In this document: one piece after another, positions 35,076 to 44,673 of the stretch
Layout: every line of letters starts with the position of its first letter
Numbering within the stretch: the stretch's first letter is position 1
DNA from: an uncultured Acetatifactor sp.
Lineage (GTDB): Bacteria; Bacillota; Clostridia; Lachnospirales; Lachnospiraceae
Direction: 5' to 3'
Assembly: GCA_947594835.1 (NCBI GenBank)
Contig: CANQEH010000010.1
Span: 1-64,000, forward strand
Length of the DNA stretch: 64,000 nucleotides
The notes under the pieces: model-generated
Seen by the model: only the letters and a program-made list of their open reading frames with translations
What the model was told of the DNA's origin: nothing
Databases searched by the model: none
Program-made: the position numbers and the translations under genes

Positions 35076-35187
35076 CATATGTGTCTTCAAACGAAAATAA
35101 CACGTCGATGGGCTGATTTTTGAAGCGCGGCAGTTCATTCGAAGGCAGTTCATCCTGCAATAGGGAATAAATTCTTGTAAATTTTGG

Positions 35188-35216
35188 TTGCAGGCGGGAA
35201 ATGTCTTTGTTACAAT
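35188..35216 (+). promoter_or_regulatory. Promoter of the phosphofructokinase gene
   Basis: TTGCAG (35188-35193), 17-bp spacer, TACAAT (35211-35216). The rest of 35076-35264 shows no gene. Confidence 0.65.
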
Positions 35217-35264
35217 AGTAGAAGTGCAAAATCTCATTTTCCTATCCATAGGAGGTAAATCAAT

Positions 35265-36518
35265 ATGGCGAAAAAGCGTAACATTATCGTAGGCCAGTCC
35301 GGCGGCCCCACTGCCGTGATCAATTCCAGCCTTGCCGGCGTGTATAAGACGGCAAAGGAGCATGGGTTTGACACGGTATACGGTATGCTCCACGGCGTAC
35401 AGGGCCTGTTGGACGAGCAGTATGTAGATCTTGATACCCAGATCCATTCCGATCTGGACATCGAACTGTTAAAGCGCACGCCCTCCGCTTTTCTGGGCTC
35501 CTGCCGGTTTAAGATGCCGGAGATCCAGGACAAGCCGGAGATATACGAAAAGCTGTTCCAGATTCTGGAAAAGCTGGAGATCGAGGTATTCATCTACATC
35601 GGCGGCAACGATTCCATGGATACCATTAAGCAGCTGTCCGATTATGCGGCTCTGAAGGGATACAGCCAGAAGTTCATGGGCGTGCCCAAGACCATTGACA
35701 ACGACCTGGCCATCACCGACCATACCCCCGGCTTTGGCAGCGCAGCCAAGTATATCGCCGTATCCACCAAAGAGGTGATCCGCGATGCGCTGGGCTTAAG
35801 TTACAACAAGGAGAACATCACCATTCTGGAGATCATGGGCCGCAACGCAGGCTGGCTGACAGGCGCAGCCGCCCTGGCAAAGACAGAGGAGTGCCCCGGC
35901 CCCGACCTGATCTATCTGCCGGAGCTTACCTTTGACATGGACAAGTTCCTGGCGAAGGTGCAGGAGCTGCTCAAGAAGCAGAAGAATGTGGTGATCGCTG
36001 TCTCCGAGGGCATCAAGCTGGCAGACGGCCGCTATGTGTGCGAGCTCTCCGGCGGCGGGGAATATGTGGATGCGTTCGGCCACAAGCAGCTCCAGGGAAC
36101 TGCCGCTTATCTGGCGCAGTTTTTGAGCGCAAAGCTGGGCTGCAAGACCCGCGGCATCGAGTTCTCCACCCTGCAGAGATGCGCTTCCCACATGGCGTCC
36201 CGCACCGACATTGACGAGGCGTTCATGGTAGGCGGCGCCGCTGTGAAGGCAGCCGACCAGGGAGATACCGGCAAGATGGTAGTCATCGAGAGGGTTTCCG
36301 ACGAGCCTTACACCAGCGGGGCCGGCATCTACGACGTACACCAGATCGCAAACAACGAGAAGGTAGTGCCCAGGGAGTGGGTCAACGAAGAAGGCGACTA
36401 TGTGACGCAGGAGTTCATCGACTATGTGAAGCCGCTGATCCAGGGCGATTACGCGCCGTTCATGGTAAACGGCCTTCCCCAGCACCTGGTGGTGAAGACG
36501 GGCAATACCGAAAAGTAA
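35265..36518 (+). CDS. pfp: Phosphofructokinase, pyrophosphate-type signature
   Basis: The 417-residue enzyme phosphorylates fructose-6-phosphate. Two diagnostic positions suggest PPi rather than ATP as donor: Asp116 in GGNDSMDT (Gly in ATP enzymes) and Lys142 in PKTIDNDL (Gly in ATP enzymes). IMGRNAGWLTG and the C-terminal substrate residues are also present. The first Asp of the usual GGDD motif is Asn115 here. GGAGGT precedes the ATG. It stands alone with its own promoter and a strong terminator. Confidence 0.9.
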   Translation: MAKKRNIIVGQSGGPTAVINSSLAGVYKTAKEHGFDTVYGMLHGVQGLLDEQYVDLDTQIHSDLDIELLKRTPSAFLGSCRFKMPEIQDKPEIYEKLFQILEKLEIEVFIYIGGNDSMDTIKQLSDYAALKGYSQKFMGVPKTIDNDLAITDHTPGFGSAAKYIAVSTKEVIRDALGLSYNKENITILEIMGRNAGWLTGAAALAKTEECPGPDLIYLPELTFDMDKFLAKVQELLKKQKNVVIAVSEGIKLADGRYVCELSGGGEYVDAFGHKQLQGTAAYLAQFLSAKLGCKTRGIEFSTLQRCASHMASRTDIDEAFMVGGAAVKAADQGDTGKMVVIERVSDEPYTSGAGIYDVHQIANNEKVVPREWVNEEGDYVTQEFIDYVKPLIQGDYAPFMVNGLPQHLVVKTGNTEK

Positions 36519-36583
36519 GCTGACACGGCCCGCTGCAGCGCAGTTTTTTTACAGCGCAGGCATCGAAATATTAAAATAAGAAG

Positions 36584-36630
36584 AAGCGCCGCCCACGACC
36601 CGGACCGGGTCATCAGGCGGCGCTTTTTTG
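36584..36630. terminator. Bidirectional terminator between pfp and the SASP gene
   Basis: AAGCGCCGCC (36584-36593) pairs with GGCGGCGCTT (36616-36625), followed by TTTT. An inner ACCCGG/CCGGGT pair stabilises the loop. It serves both convergent genes. Confidence 0.88.
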
Positions 36631-36645
36631 TTTCAGCGGGGAGCC

Positions 36646-36846
36646 TTACTTCATCTGCTCTTCCTGCTTTTTGATCATGCGGCGAACCATCTCGCCCCCG
36701 ATGGAACCAGCCTCGCGGGAGGTCAGGTCACCGTTGTAACCTTCCTTCAGGTTTACACCCAGCTCGGATGCAACCTCGGTTTTGAAACGATCCATTGCTG
36801 CCTTTGCTTCAGGCACTTCTACTCTATTGCTTCTGTTACCGGACAT
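36646..36846 (-). CDS. Alpha/beta-type small acid-soluble spore protein
   Basis: The 66-residue protein coats and protects spore DNA. Features are the KTEVASELGV stretch that matches the GPR germination-protease cleavage region, and LTSREAGSIGGEMVRRMI, the second conserved block. GGAGGTG precedes the ATG on the minus strand. It shows that the organism can form spores. It should be expressed in the forespore. Confidence 0.95.
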   Translation of the reverse strand: MSGNRSNRVEVPEAKAAMDRFKTEVASELGVNLKEGYNGDLTSREAGSIGGEMVRRMIKKQEEQMK

Positions 36847-36994
36847 TCTTTTTCACCTCCAATGCTTTGTGATTTTCTCTATCTTCAAGATAAGTGCTGC
36901 CTGCACTTACCCTGAAGATCCCGGATTTAAGTGCCTGCCGCGGCTTATCTTGGTCTTATTATGGCCCTGGCAGAAAAAAATATGTTGGAAACAT

Positions 36995-37023
36995 TTGTTT
37001 TTTTTTCTTACCTGTGTTATAAT
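36995..37023 (+). promoter_or_regulatory. Trigger factor promoter
   Basis: TTGTTT (36995-37000), 17-bp spacer, TATAAT (37018-37023). The remainder of 36847-37112 holds no gene. Confidence 0.55.
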
Positions 37024-37112
37024 CTTAACGTAACTGTGACTTTATTCCTCCGTGATCGGGGGGCGGATGAAATAGATGAGGCACAGGCGATGGAGAAGGA
37101 GGAAACGAAGGT

Positions 37113-38486
37113 ATGAGTTTACAGGTAGAAAAATTGGAGAATAATATGGCCAGGCTGACCATTGAAGCGTCTGCCGAGGAACTGGACAAGGCCATTGAGG
37201 GAGCTTATCAGAAGAGCAAAAATAAGATCAGCATCCCGGGGTTCCGCAAAGGGAAAGCTCCCCGCAAAATGATCGAGCAGATGTACGGACGGGAGGTCTT
37301 CTATGAGGACGCGGCCAATGCGCTGATCCCGGACGCTTATGAGAAGGCGCTGGAGGAGTGCACCGAGGAAATCGTCTCCTCCCCTGAGATCGAAGTGATC
37401 CAGATCGAGGCGGGAAAGCCTTTCATCTTTACCGCGGAGGTGGCGTTAAAGCCCCCTGTGACCCTGGGCAAATACAAGGGCATTAAGGTGGACAAAACGG
37501 ATGCGGACGTCACCGACGAGGAGATCACGGCGGAAATCGACGGCGAGCGCGAGAAAAACGCCAGGATCGTGGACGTCACCGACCGGGCCGTGAAAGAGGG
37601 AGACATTGCCGTCATCGATTTTGAAGGCTTCGTGGACGGAGAGGCTTTCGAGGGCGGGAAGGGACAGGATTATCCCCTTACCATCGGCTCCCACGCCTTT
37701 ATCCCCGGCTTTGAGGAAGCGCTGGTGGGCGCGCAGATTGGTCAGGAAACCGACGTGAACGTGACGTTCCCCGAGGATTATCAGGCCGCAGAGCTTGCCG
37801 GAAAGGCGGCCGTGTTCAAATGCACCGTGAAAAAATTACAGGAGAAGGTATTACCCGGGCTGGATGAGGATTTTGTCAGCGAAGTTTCCGACGAGAGCGA
37901 CACCGTGGAAGAATACCGGGAGGAGATCCGCAAGAAGCTTTCGGAGAGGAAGACGGCCAGCGCCAGAAACGCCAAAGAGGAGGCAGTTGTGGAGGCCGCC
38001 ATCGCCGATGCGAAGATGGATATCCCCGACGCCATGCTGAAGACCCAGCAGAAGCAGATGGCGCAGGAGTTTACCCAGAGGCTCCAGGCCCAGGGAATTT
38101 CCTGGGATCAGTACATGAAAATCACCGGCGTCACCGCACAGATGCTCTTAGACCAGATGAAACCGCAGGCCTTAAAGCGGATCCAGTCCAGGCTGGTGCT
38201 GGAGGCGGTTGCCGCAGCGGAGAAGCTGGAGGCTGCAGCGGAGGAGGTCGAAGAGGAGCTTAAGACCATGGCAGAGGCCTACCGCATGGAGATCGACAAG
38301 GTGAAAGAACTCCTGGGCGAGAGCGGCTTAAAGCAGGTGAAGGAAGACCTCGCCGTGAAAAAAGCTGTGGACTTCCTGGTAGAGAACGCCAAGGAGGGAA
38401 AGGCTTCTGGAAAGAAGGCTTCCGGCGCGAAGGCCAAGGAGGCAGGCGGGGAGCCCGCTGAGGAACAAGAGGCTGCAAAAGAGTAA
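37113..38486 (+). CDS. tig: Trigger factor
   Basis: The 457-residue ribosome-bound chaperone has the ribosome-docking motif GFRKGKAPRKMIEQ in the N-terminal domain, a PPIase (FKBP) domain (AVIDFEGFVDGEAFEGGKGQ) and a helical C-terminal domain. A Lys/Ala/Glu-rich tail ends the protein. It is followed by clpP and clpX as in most bacteria. Confidence 0.96.
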   Translation: MSLQVEKLENNMARLTIEASAEELDKAIEGAYQKSKNKISIPGFRKGKAPRKMIEQMYGREVFYEDAANALIPDAYEKALEECTEEIVSSPEIEVIQIEAGKPFIFTAEVALKPPVTLGKYKGIKVDKTDADVTDEEITAEIDGEREKNARIVDVTDRAVKEGDIAVIDFEGFVDGEAFEGGKGQDYPLTIGSHAFIPGFEEALVGAQIGQETDVNVTFPEDYQAAELAGKAAVFKCTVKKLQEKVLPGLDEDFVSEVSDESDTVEEYREEIRKKLSERKTASARNAKEEAVVEAAIADAKMDIPDAMLKTQQKQMAQEFTQRLQAQGISWDQYMKITGVTAQMLLDQMKPQALKRIQSRLVLEAVAAAEKLEAAAEEVEEELKTMAEAYRMEIDKVKELLGESGLKQVKEDLAVKKAVDFLVENAKEGKASGKKASGAKAKEAGGEPAEEQEAAKE

Positions 38487-38577
38487 TCTGTCACGAAAGA
38501 AACCGGCGCGGTTGTGTCCCCTGAGGGGATGCAGCCGCTCTGTGCGTATAAAAAATTTATAAAAATCAAAATACTGA

Positions 38578-38606
38578 TTGAAAAAAACGCTTAAGTGGGA
38601 TATGAT
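38578..38606 (+). promoter_or_regulatory. clpP promoter
   Basis: TTGAAA (38578-38583), 17-bp spacer, TATGAT (38601-38606). No CtsR heptad repeat is visible nearby. Confidence 0.6.
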
Positions 38607-38635
38607 GGAAAAAATGATAAAAGGGAGGATTTCAC

Positions 38636-39235
38636 ATGAGTTTAGTGCCTTATGTCATTGAACAGACAAGCAAGGGGGAGCGATCCTATGACATATATTC
38701 CCGGCTGTTAAAGGATAGAATCATCTTTTTGGGGGAGGAGGTAAACGATACCTCCGCCAGTATCGTAGTGGCGCAGCTTTTGTTTTTGGAGGCGGAAGAC
38801 CCGGAGAAGGATATCCACCTTTACATCAACAGTCCCGGCGGGGCGATCACCGCTGGCATGGCCATCTATGACACCATGAATTACATCAAATGCGACGTTT
38901 CTACGGTCTGCATCGGCATGGCGGCCAGCATGGGTGCGTTTTTACTCTCCGGCGGGGCCAAGGGGAAGCGGTTCGCCCTTCCCAACGCAGAGGTCATGAT
39001 TCATCAGCCTCTGGGCGGCACACAGGGACAGGCCACGGAGATCGAGATCGCCGCAAAGCATATCTTAAAGACCAAAGAGAAATTAAATCGGATGCTGGCA
39101 GAGAATACCGGCAAGGATTACGAGACTGTCTGCGCCGACACGGAGCGGGACAACTGGATGAGCGCTGCGGAAGCGCTGGATTACGGCCTGATCGACCAGG
39201 TCATCGCTTCCCATGACGCGGCGCAGCCCAAATAG
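38636..39235 (+). CDS. clpP: ATP-dependent Clp protease proteolytic subunit
   Basis: The 199-residue serine protease has the triad Ser98 (GMAASMGAF), His123 (MIHQPLGG) and Asp172. [19 protein letters not shown] is the usual oxyanion-hole region. GGGAGG lies before the ATG. It forms a tetradecamer and works with ClpX encoded 24 bp downstream. Confidence 0.97.
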   Translation: MSLVPYVIEQTSKGERSYDIYSRLLKDRIIFLGEEVNDTSASIVVAQLLFLEAEDPEKDIHLYINSPGGAITAGMAIYDTMNYIKCDVSTVCIGMAASMGAFLLSGGAKGKRFALPNAEVMIHQPLGGTQGQATEIEIAAKHILKTKEKLNRMLAENTGKDYETVCADTERDNWMSAAEALDYGLIDQVIASHDAAQPK

Positions 39236-39259
39236 GGAAGATGTGACAGGAGTAAACAA

Positions 39260-40531
39260 ATGGCAGCTAAAATGACAGGAAATGACATCAGATGTTCTTT
39301 CTGCAATAAGACCCAGAGCCAGGTGCGCAAGCTGATTGCGGGCCCGGCGGGAGTCTATATCTGCGACGAGTGCATCGATATCTGCGCGGATATCCTGGAA
39401 GAGGAATTGGAGGACGATCCCGTAGAGGAGAGCGCCAGCCCCGATATCAACCTCTTAAAGCCTGTCCAGATCAAGGAGTTTCTGGACGAGTATGTGGTGG
39501 GCCAGGAGGCGGCCAAGAAGGTGCTTGCCGTTTCCGTGTACAACCATTATAAGCGGGTGACTGCGCCGAAGGATCTGGACGACGTGGAACTGCAGAAGAG
39601 CAATATCATCATGGTGGGGCCCACTGGTTCCGGCAAGACCTACCTTGCCCAGACCCTGGCAAAGATCATCAACGTGCCCTTTGCCATCGCCGACGCCACC
39701 ACGCTGACAGAGGCCGGATATGTGGGCGAGGACGTGGAAAACATCCTCTTAAAGCTGATCCAGGCGGCAGATTACGACGTGGATCGCGCCCAGTACGGCA
39801 TCATCTATATTGACGAGATCGACAAGATCACCAAGAAGGGCGAAAACGTATCCATCACCCGGGATGTATCGGGGGAGGGCGTACAGCAGGCGCTTTTGAA
39901 GATTGTGGAGGGCACTGTGGCCAGCGTGCCGCCCCAGGGGGGCAGAAAGCACCCTCATCAGGAGCTGATCACCATAGACACGTCCAACATCCTCTTTATC
40001 TGCGGCGGCGCGTTCGACGGCCTGGATAAGATCATCGAGGCAAGGCTGGACCGGAAGGCCATCGGCTTTAACACGGAGATCACGCAGAAGAACACCAAGG
40101 AGCTGGACGGCCTGCTTCAGGAGGTGACGCCCCAGGATCTGGTGAAATTTGGACTGATCCCGGAGTTTGTGGGCCGTGTGCCCATCTGCGTGGCACTGCA
40201 GGGACTGGACAAGGAGGCTCTTGTCCGCATCCTGAAGGAGCCCAAGAATGCGCTGATCAAGCAGTATCAGAAGCTGTTTGACATGGATGATGTGGAGTTG
40301 ACCTTCGACGAGGAGGCAGTGCAGGCCATTGCAGAAAAGGCCTTTGAGCGCAAGACAGGCGCCAGAGGGCTCCGCTCCATCATGGAGAGCGTGATGATGG
40401 ACACCATGTACGAGATCCCCTCGGACGACACCATCCAGGCCTGTGTGATCACCAAGGAAGCGGTAGAGGGCGGTACTCCGCTCACCATTCACCAAAGCGG
40501 GGCAAAGGGCAGTTTAGAACCCGCCATATAA
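39260..40531 (+). CDS. clpX: ATP-dependent Clp protease ATP-binding subunit ClpX
   Basis: The 423-residue AAA+ unfoldase has an N-terminal zinc-binding domain (Cys12, 15, 35, 38), Walker A GPTGSGKT near 119-126, IYIDEIDK (Walker B), the RKHPHQE pore loop region and [13 protein letters not shown] (sensor 2). It feeds substrates to ClpP. lon, which often follows, is absent; a perfect hairpin lies downstream. Confidence 0.97.
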   Translation: MAAKMTGNDIRCSFCNKTQSQVRKLIAGPAGVYICDECIDICADILEEELEDDPVEESASPDINLLKPVQIKEFLDEYVVGQEAAKKVLAVSVYNHYKRVTAPKDLDDVELQKSNIIMVGPTGSGKTYLAQTLAKIINVPFAIADATTLTEAGYVGEDVENILLKLIQAADYDVDRAQYGIIYIDEIDKITKKGENVSITRDVSGEGVQQALLKIVEGTVASVPPQGGRKHPHQELITIDTSNILFICGGAFDGLDKIIEARLDRKAIGFNTEITQKNTKELDGLLQEVTPQDLVKFGLIPEFVGRVPICVALQGLDKEALVRILKEPKNALIKQYQKLFDMDDVELTFDEEAVQAIAEKAFERKTGARGLRSIMESVMMDTMYEIPSDDTIQACVITKEAVEGGTPLTIHQSGAKGSLEPAI

Positions 40532-40567
40532 GCGGCAAGGCACACGACGGTCACGCCTGTGTGAAGG

Positions 40568-40600
40568 GACAACGCCGTCTGCGGACGGCGTTGTCTTATT
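40568..40600 (+). terminator. Perfect 12-bp hairpin after clpX
   Basis: GACAACGCCGTC (40568-40579) and GACGGCGTTGTC (40584-40595) enclose a 4-nt loop; TTATT follows. It is probably a terminator despite the short T-run. Confidence 0.7.
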
Positions 40601-40637
40601 GTGTCAGCCGCGCAGTCTGGCACAAAAGGAGGAAACC

Positions 40638-41228
40638 ATGGTCATCAAGAATGTCAGCCTGGAGACGGTCTGCGGCATTACCAGCAAGCTTCCCGCAAGC
40701 AAGTATCCGGAGGTGGCTTTTGCGGGAAAGAGCAATGTGGGCAAGTCGTCCCTGATCAACGGGTTGATGAACCGGAAGGCTTTGGCGAGAACCAGCGCCC
40801 AGCCTGGAAAGACCCAGACCATCAACTATTACAATATCAACGACAGCCTCTATTTTGTGGATCTGCCGGGCTACGGATACGCCAGGACCAGCGAACATAT
40901 CAGACAGCAGTGGGGCAGGATGATCGAAAACTATCTCCACAAGTCAAAGCAGTTAAGACAGGTGTTCCTTCTGGTGGATATCCGGCATAAGCCCTCCGAA
41001 AACGATAAGACCATGTACCGCTGGATCTGCGAGAGCGGCTACCAGCCGGTGATCGTCGCAACCAAGCTGGATAAGATCAACCGCAGCCAGACCGCAAAGC
41101 AGGTGCAGCAGATACGGATCGGGCTGGATGCAAAAGAAGCCCGGATCATCCCCTATTCTGCGCAGACCAAGCAGGGCAGGGAAGAAATTTACGAGGTTCT
41201 GGACAAGATTTTGGAGGAAGCGGAGTGA
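40638..41228 (+). CDS. engB: Ribosome biogenesis GTPase EngB (YsxC)
   Basis: The 196-residue GTPase assists large-subunit assembly. G motifs: GKSNVGKSSLING (G1), the Thr-containing G2, DLPGYGYA (G3), TKLDK (G4) and SAQT (G5). AAAGGAGG at 40625-40632 is well spaced from the ATG. The stop overlaps the GTG start of the next gene. Confidence 0.95.
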   Translation: MVIKNVSLETVCGITSKLPASKYPEVAFAGKSNVGKSSLINGLMNRKALARTSAQPGKTQTINYYNINDSLYFVDLPGYGYARTSEHIRQQWGRMIENYLHKSKQLRQVFLLVDIRHKPSENDKTMYRWICESGYQPVIVATKLDKINRSQTAKQVQQIRIGLDAKEARIIPYSAQTKQGREEIYEVLDKILEEAE

Positions 41229-42502
41229 AAAGGTACAGTAAAGCCCTGACAAACCTGGCGATTGCAGCGGCGGTATTTTTGGCGGTGATTTTTCTGCTGC
41301 CCCGGGCGCTGGTCTTTTTCATGCCCTTTGTGGTGGGCTGGGTGATCGCGATGATCGCTTCGCCCCTGGTCTGTTTTTTTGAGAAAAAAATAAAGTTAAA
41401 GAGGAAGCTGGGAAGCGCTTTTGTGATCATCGTGGTCATAGGGCTGGTGGTGCTTCTCCTCTATATCCTGCTGGCCTGGCTGGTGGATCAGATCGGCGGC
41501 CTGATCGCCTCCCTGCCGGAAATGTGGCAAGGGATGCAGGCAGACTTAAACAGGATGGGCGATAGGCTGACGGTGCTGCTCCAGAAGCTGCCCAAGGAGA
41601 TGCAGACGGGGCTGGAAGGGATAACGGAGGACGTCGGCGCCCGGCTGAGCGGTTTTTTTGGAGAGATAGGAACGCCTACCATCGCGGCGGCGGGACGTTT
41701 TGCGTCACAGCTGCCCAATATTCTCGTGGGCGTTATCATGGTGCTTTTGTCCTCCTATTTCTTTGTGGCGGAGCATCAGCAGATCAAAGAGTGGTTCCGC
41801 AGGCACACCCCGCCAACCCTGCAGCTCTATTACGGCATGATACGCAGGAGCCTGGTGCAGTCGGTGGGCGGTTATCTGATCGCCCAGCTTAAGATTGAAG
41901 TGTGGATGTATGTCCTTTTGCTGATCGGCCTCGGCGTGCTGGGGGTCGGCTACTATGCCCTGATCGCGCTGGGCATCGCCATTTTGGACTTTATCCCTGT
42001 TCTGGGGACGGGAACCGTGTTGATTCCCTGGGCGGTAATCAAGATTTTTGCCGGAGACTACAAGGTGGCAGTGGGGCTTTTAATCATCTGGTGCGTGGGC
42101 CAGCTGGCCAGACAGCTGATCCAGCCGAAGATCGTGGGGGACTCCATCGGCGTGCCCCCGCTTCCCACCCTGATTCTTCTGTATGCGGGATACCGGCTGG
42201 GCGGCGTCGTGGGGATGATCGTGGCGGTGCCTTTGGGGCTGCTTCTGTACACCATGGTGCAGGAGGGCGTCTTTGACGGCGTCAAGAACAGCACATTGAT
42301 CCTGTTGGCGGGGATCAACCGGTTCAGGCGGCTGGAGCGGGAAGATTTGTTTGAGGTGGAGGAAATGGCTGTGCGCAGCCAGGAGACCGCCAGACAGGTG
42401 GAAGCCCAGCGCCAGGAACAGCAGCGCCGCAAAGAGGAGGAAAACGAGGCCCGCCTGAAGAAAAAAGAGGCGGGGAAAAACAGGAAAAAACGGAAACTGT
42501 GA
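41225..42502 (+). CDS. AI-2E/YtvI-family membrane protein
   Basis: The 425-residue protein has about seven to eight membrane segments and the family blocks FVVGWVIAMIASPLV, LLSSYFFVAEH, YLIAQLKIEVWMYVLLLIGL, ALGIAILDFIPVLGTGTVLIP and QPKIVGDSIGVPPL. In spore formers the YtvI branch is expressed during sporulation; other branches transport Na+ or small molecules. The C-terminus is a long charged tail rich in Lys, Glu and Arg. The GTG start overlaps the engB stop. Confidence 0.85.
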   Translation: MKRYSKALTNLAIAAAVFLAVIFLLPRALVFFMPFVVGWVIAMIASPLVCFFEKKIKLKRKLGSAFVIIVVIGLVVLLLYILLAWLVDQIGGLIASLPEMWQGMQADLNRMGDRLTVLLQKLPKEMQTGLEGITEDVGARLSGFFGEIGTPTIAAAGRFASQLPNILVGVIMVLLSSYFFVAEHQQIKEWFRRHTPPTLQLYYGMIRRSLVQSVGGYLIAQLKIEVWMYVLLLIGLGVLGVGYYALIALGIAILDFIPVLGTGTVLIPWAVIKIFAGDYKVAVGLLIIWCVGQLARQLIQPKIVGDSIGVPPLPTLILLYAGYRLGGVVGMIVAVPLGLLLYTMVQEGVFDGVKNSTLILLAGINRFRRLEREDLFEVEEMAVRSQETARQVEAQRQEQQRRKEEENEARLKKKEAGKNRKKRKL

Positions 42503-42542
42503 AACTTTTTCCCGAAAAAGCAGTCTATTCAGAAGAAGACGC

Positions 42543-42573
42543 AATGGAGTGTGTTCCCGCACTCCATTTTTGT
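42543..42573 (+). terminator. Terminator after the YtvI-like gene
   Basis: AATGGAGTG (42543-42551) pairs with CACTCCATT (42560-42568), followed by TTTTGTTT. Confidence 0.75.
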
Positions 42574-42664
42574 TTGCAACTTTGATACAAACATATCTTA
42601 TAATGTTTCAAAGATGGCGCTGCAGGCAGTGCAGTGTGGGAGGCAGGGAGGAGTGGAGCATACG

Positions 42665-43363
42665 ATGGAAAAAAGAGTTTTAGTATACAACAATAACACC
42701 GGGATCGTGGAAAAGATGGAGGCGCTGCTGGCCGGGGAAGGGCTGACCGTAACGGCTGCATCCGATCTGGAGCAGCTGAGGGCTGCGCTGGCCCAGGAGG
42801 GCGTCTATCTGATGCTGGTGGATGTGGAATTAAACGACAAGGGATGGGATAAGGGGATCGAGATGATCGCGGCACTCAGAAAGGCCAGCAGTATTCCCCT
42901 GATCGTGGTTTCCGCCCAATCGGCGGAGACGGCCAAGATCATGGCGCTGGAAGCGGGAGCGGACGATTATGTGACGGCGGACTGCAACCCGCTGGAGCTT
43001 CTGGCCAGGATCAAGTCCCAGATCCGCAGGTATACCCAGCTGGTCAATATGTGCGCCAACATCGACCGGATCTACCGGGTGGGGGACCTGGTGATAGACG
43101 ACGTGCAGCGGAAGGTGACCGTGGAGGGGAGAAATGTGCGCCTGACGCCCATCGAGTACAAGATCCTGCGGCTTTTGGTGCAAAAACGGGGCACGGTGTT
43201 AAGGAGCAGCCAGATTTATGAGAGCATCTGGCAGATGCAGGCCATCGGCGCGGACAACACCATCGCCGTGCACATCCGCCACATCCGGGAAAAGATCGAG
43301 AACAATCCCAGGGAGCCCAGATATTTAAAGGCAGTCTGGGGCACAGGCTATAAAGTGGGGTAG
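42665..43363 (+). CDS. Atypical OmpR-family response regulator
   Basis: The 232-residue protein has a receiver domain and a winged-helix DNA-binding domain (NVRLTPIEYKILRLLVQKRG, GADNTIAVHIRHIREKI, YLKAVWGTGYKV). Asp53 could accept phosphate, but the acidic metal pair is replaced by Asn9-Asn10 (VLVYNNN) and the conserved Lys by Ala105 (YVTADCNP). No histidine kinase gene lies beside it. It probably works without normal phosphorylation. The start at 42665 is chosen by homology; a GTG at 42653 is possible. Confidence 0.88.
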   Translation: MEKRVLVYNNNTGIVEKMEALLAGEGLTVTAASDLEQLRAALAQEGVYLMLVDVELNDKGWDKGIEMIAALRKASSIPLIVVSAQSAETAKIMALEAGADDYVTADCNPLELLARIKSQIRRYTQLVNMCANIDRIYRVGDLVIDDVQRKVTVEGRNVRLTPIEYKILRLLVQKRGTVLRSSQIYESIWQMQAIGADNTIAVHIRHIREKIENNPREPRYLKAVWGTGYKVG

Positions 43364-43428
43364 AGGCATCAGGCAGGATCATCAGGTCAGACAGGAAGAT
43401 CGAGCGGGACAGAGAGGTTGGACGGGAA

Positions 43429-44352
43429 ATGGAGATGGAAAAGAAGAGTGGATTGAGCGGCAGCACCCTGAAATGGATCGCCATTGCGGCGATGTTCATC
43501 GACCATGTGGCGGCGGCTCTGCTTGCACGGCTGATCGTGACGGGGCAGGGCAATGCGCCTTTGTACGGTGTGTATCTGGCGATGCGCTTTGTGGGCAGGC
43601 TGGGATTCCCTATCTTCTGCTTTCTCCTGGTAGAGGGGTTTCAGCGGACGAGAGATCGGTGGAAATATGCCAGGCGGCTGGGGACATTTGCCCTGGTGTC
43701 GGAGATTCCCTTCGATCTGGCGTTCAACGGACAGGTGCTGGAGACTGCCTATCAGAATGTGTTTTTCACCCTGCTTCTGGGGCTTCTTCTGCTGTGCTGT
43801 CTGGAGCTGCCAGACGCCCCAAAGTCCTCCCGGCTCATGGGATGGCTCCTGGGGCTTTTTGGGGCCCTTCTCTGCGGGTTGTGGCTGGAGACGGCCCTGG
43901 CGGAGAGGTTTCCCGGGACACTCTTTGAGGGAAAGCCCTATGTCTGCATCGGTCTGCTGGGCCTTGGGGTGCTGGCGGCCTGGATCGCCGCAGGGCGGCA
44001 CATGGGCGTCCGGATGGGGCGTCTGGGCAGGAACCTGGCGTTTTTGGGCATTTTTTTGATGCTGGGCGACCTGCTTCGGACGGATTACGGCGGAATGGGC
44101 GTGCTCACCATCGCGGCGATGTATCTCCTGCGCCGTTTCCCGGCCTGGGAAATGGCGGGCGGCTGCGCCGTGCTGAGCCTGTTTAACGGCATGGAACTGA
44201 CCGCGTTTTTTGCCGTGATCCCTGCCGCCCGGTACAACGGGCAGAGGGGGATGAAACTAAAATATTTCTTTTACGCCTTTTACCCGGTGCACCTCTTCCT
44301 CCTGTGGCTGATTGCCTTTCTGATGGGGATGGGGCAGGTAGCGGTGGTATGA
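43429..44352 (+). CDS. TraX-like membrane protein
   Basis: The 307-residue protein has about eight membrane helices. LKWIAIAAMFIDHVAAALL, FVGRLGFPIFCFLLVEGFQR, ALVSEIPFDLAF and YPVHLFLLWLIA match the TraX family, first known for acetylating F-pilin but widespread as chromosomal proteins of unknown acyl-acceptor. The Asp-His (IDH) in the first helix is kept. The ribosome-binding site is weak; ATG 43435 is an alternative start. Confidence 0.85.
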   Translation: MEMEKKSGLSGSTLKWIAIAAMFIDHVAAALLARLIVTGQGNAPLYGVYLAMRFVGRLGFPIFCFLLVEGFQRTRDRWKYARRLGTFALVSEIPFDLAFNGQVLETAYQNVFFTLLLGLLLLCCLELPDAPKSSRLMGWLLGLFGALLCGLWLETALAERFPGTLFEGKPYVCIGLLGLGVLAAWIAAGRHMGVRMGRLGRNLAFLGIFLMLGDLLRTDYGGMGVLTIAAMYLLRRFPAWEMAGGCAVLSLFNGMELTAFFAVIPAARYNGQRGMKLKYFFYAFYPVHLFLLWLIAFLMGMGQVAVV

Positions 44353-44673
44353 GGTTGAAAGGTACAGCAAAAAACCAGTCTTCTGCCTTGGGCCTGTCGG
44401 AGCTGGTGCAGTTAGCTGCTGCCCCAAAAGAGTACTCTCCCCATGAACTGGCACTCGCGGTGGCCTCAGACCGAAGACAAAGCCCGGGGTCTCACAGAAT
44501 TTTGCTTTCTGAAAGATCCGAAAGTCAAACAAAACAAGACTGGACAACGCGGCTTTATCCTGTTATAATGAATCTGTCATTGAAAAATCGGACATTCTGA
44601 CCGATTGTATCTATCACGCAGTTCTGCGGCATTTTTCAAGATCAAAATTCATTTTCACAGGAGGAGTCTGCCT
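44353..44673 (+). other. Intergenic segment upstream of the Rpn gene
   Basis: No gene with a ribosome-binding site is visible in the first 180 bp. Short open frames on both strands look like chance frames. The final part contains the strong promoter of the Rpn gene. Confidence 0.5.
44541..44569 (+). promoter_or_regulatory. Strong extended -10 promoter of the Rpn gene
   Basis: TGGACA (44541-44546), 17-bp spacer, TATAAT (44564-44569) preceded by TG at 44561-44562 (extended -10). Leader about 100 nt. Confidence 0.75.

Noticed and set aside
38487..38577. Terminator between tig and clpP
   Set aside because: An imperfect hairpin around TCCCCTGAGGGGA is visible but there is no T-run, so its function is unclear.
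44257..44547. 96-codon minus-strand frame MSSLVLFDFRIFQKAKFCETPG
   Set aside because: No ribosome-binding site, overlaps the TraX-like gene end and the Rpn promoter region; may be part of a dispersed intergenic repeat, but no second copy is in the window to support it.
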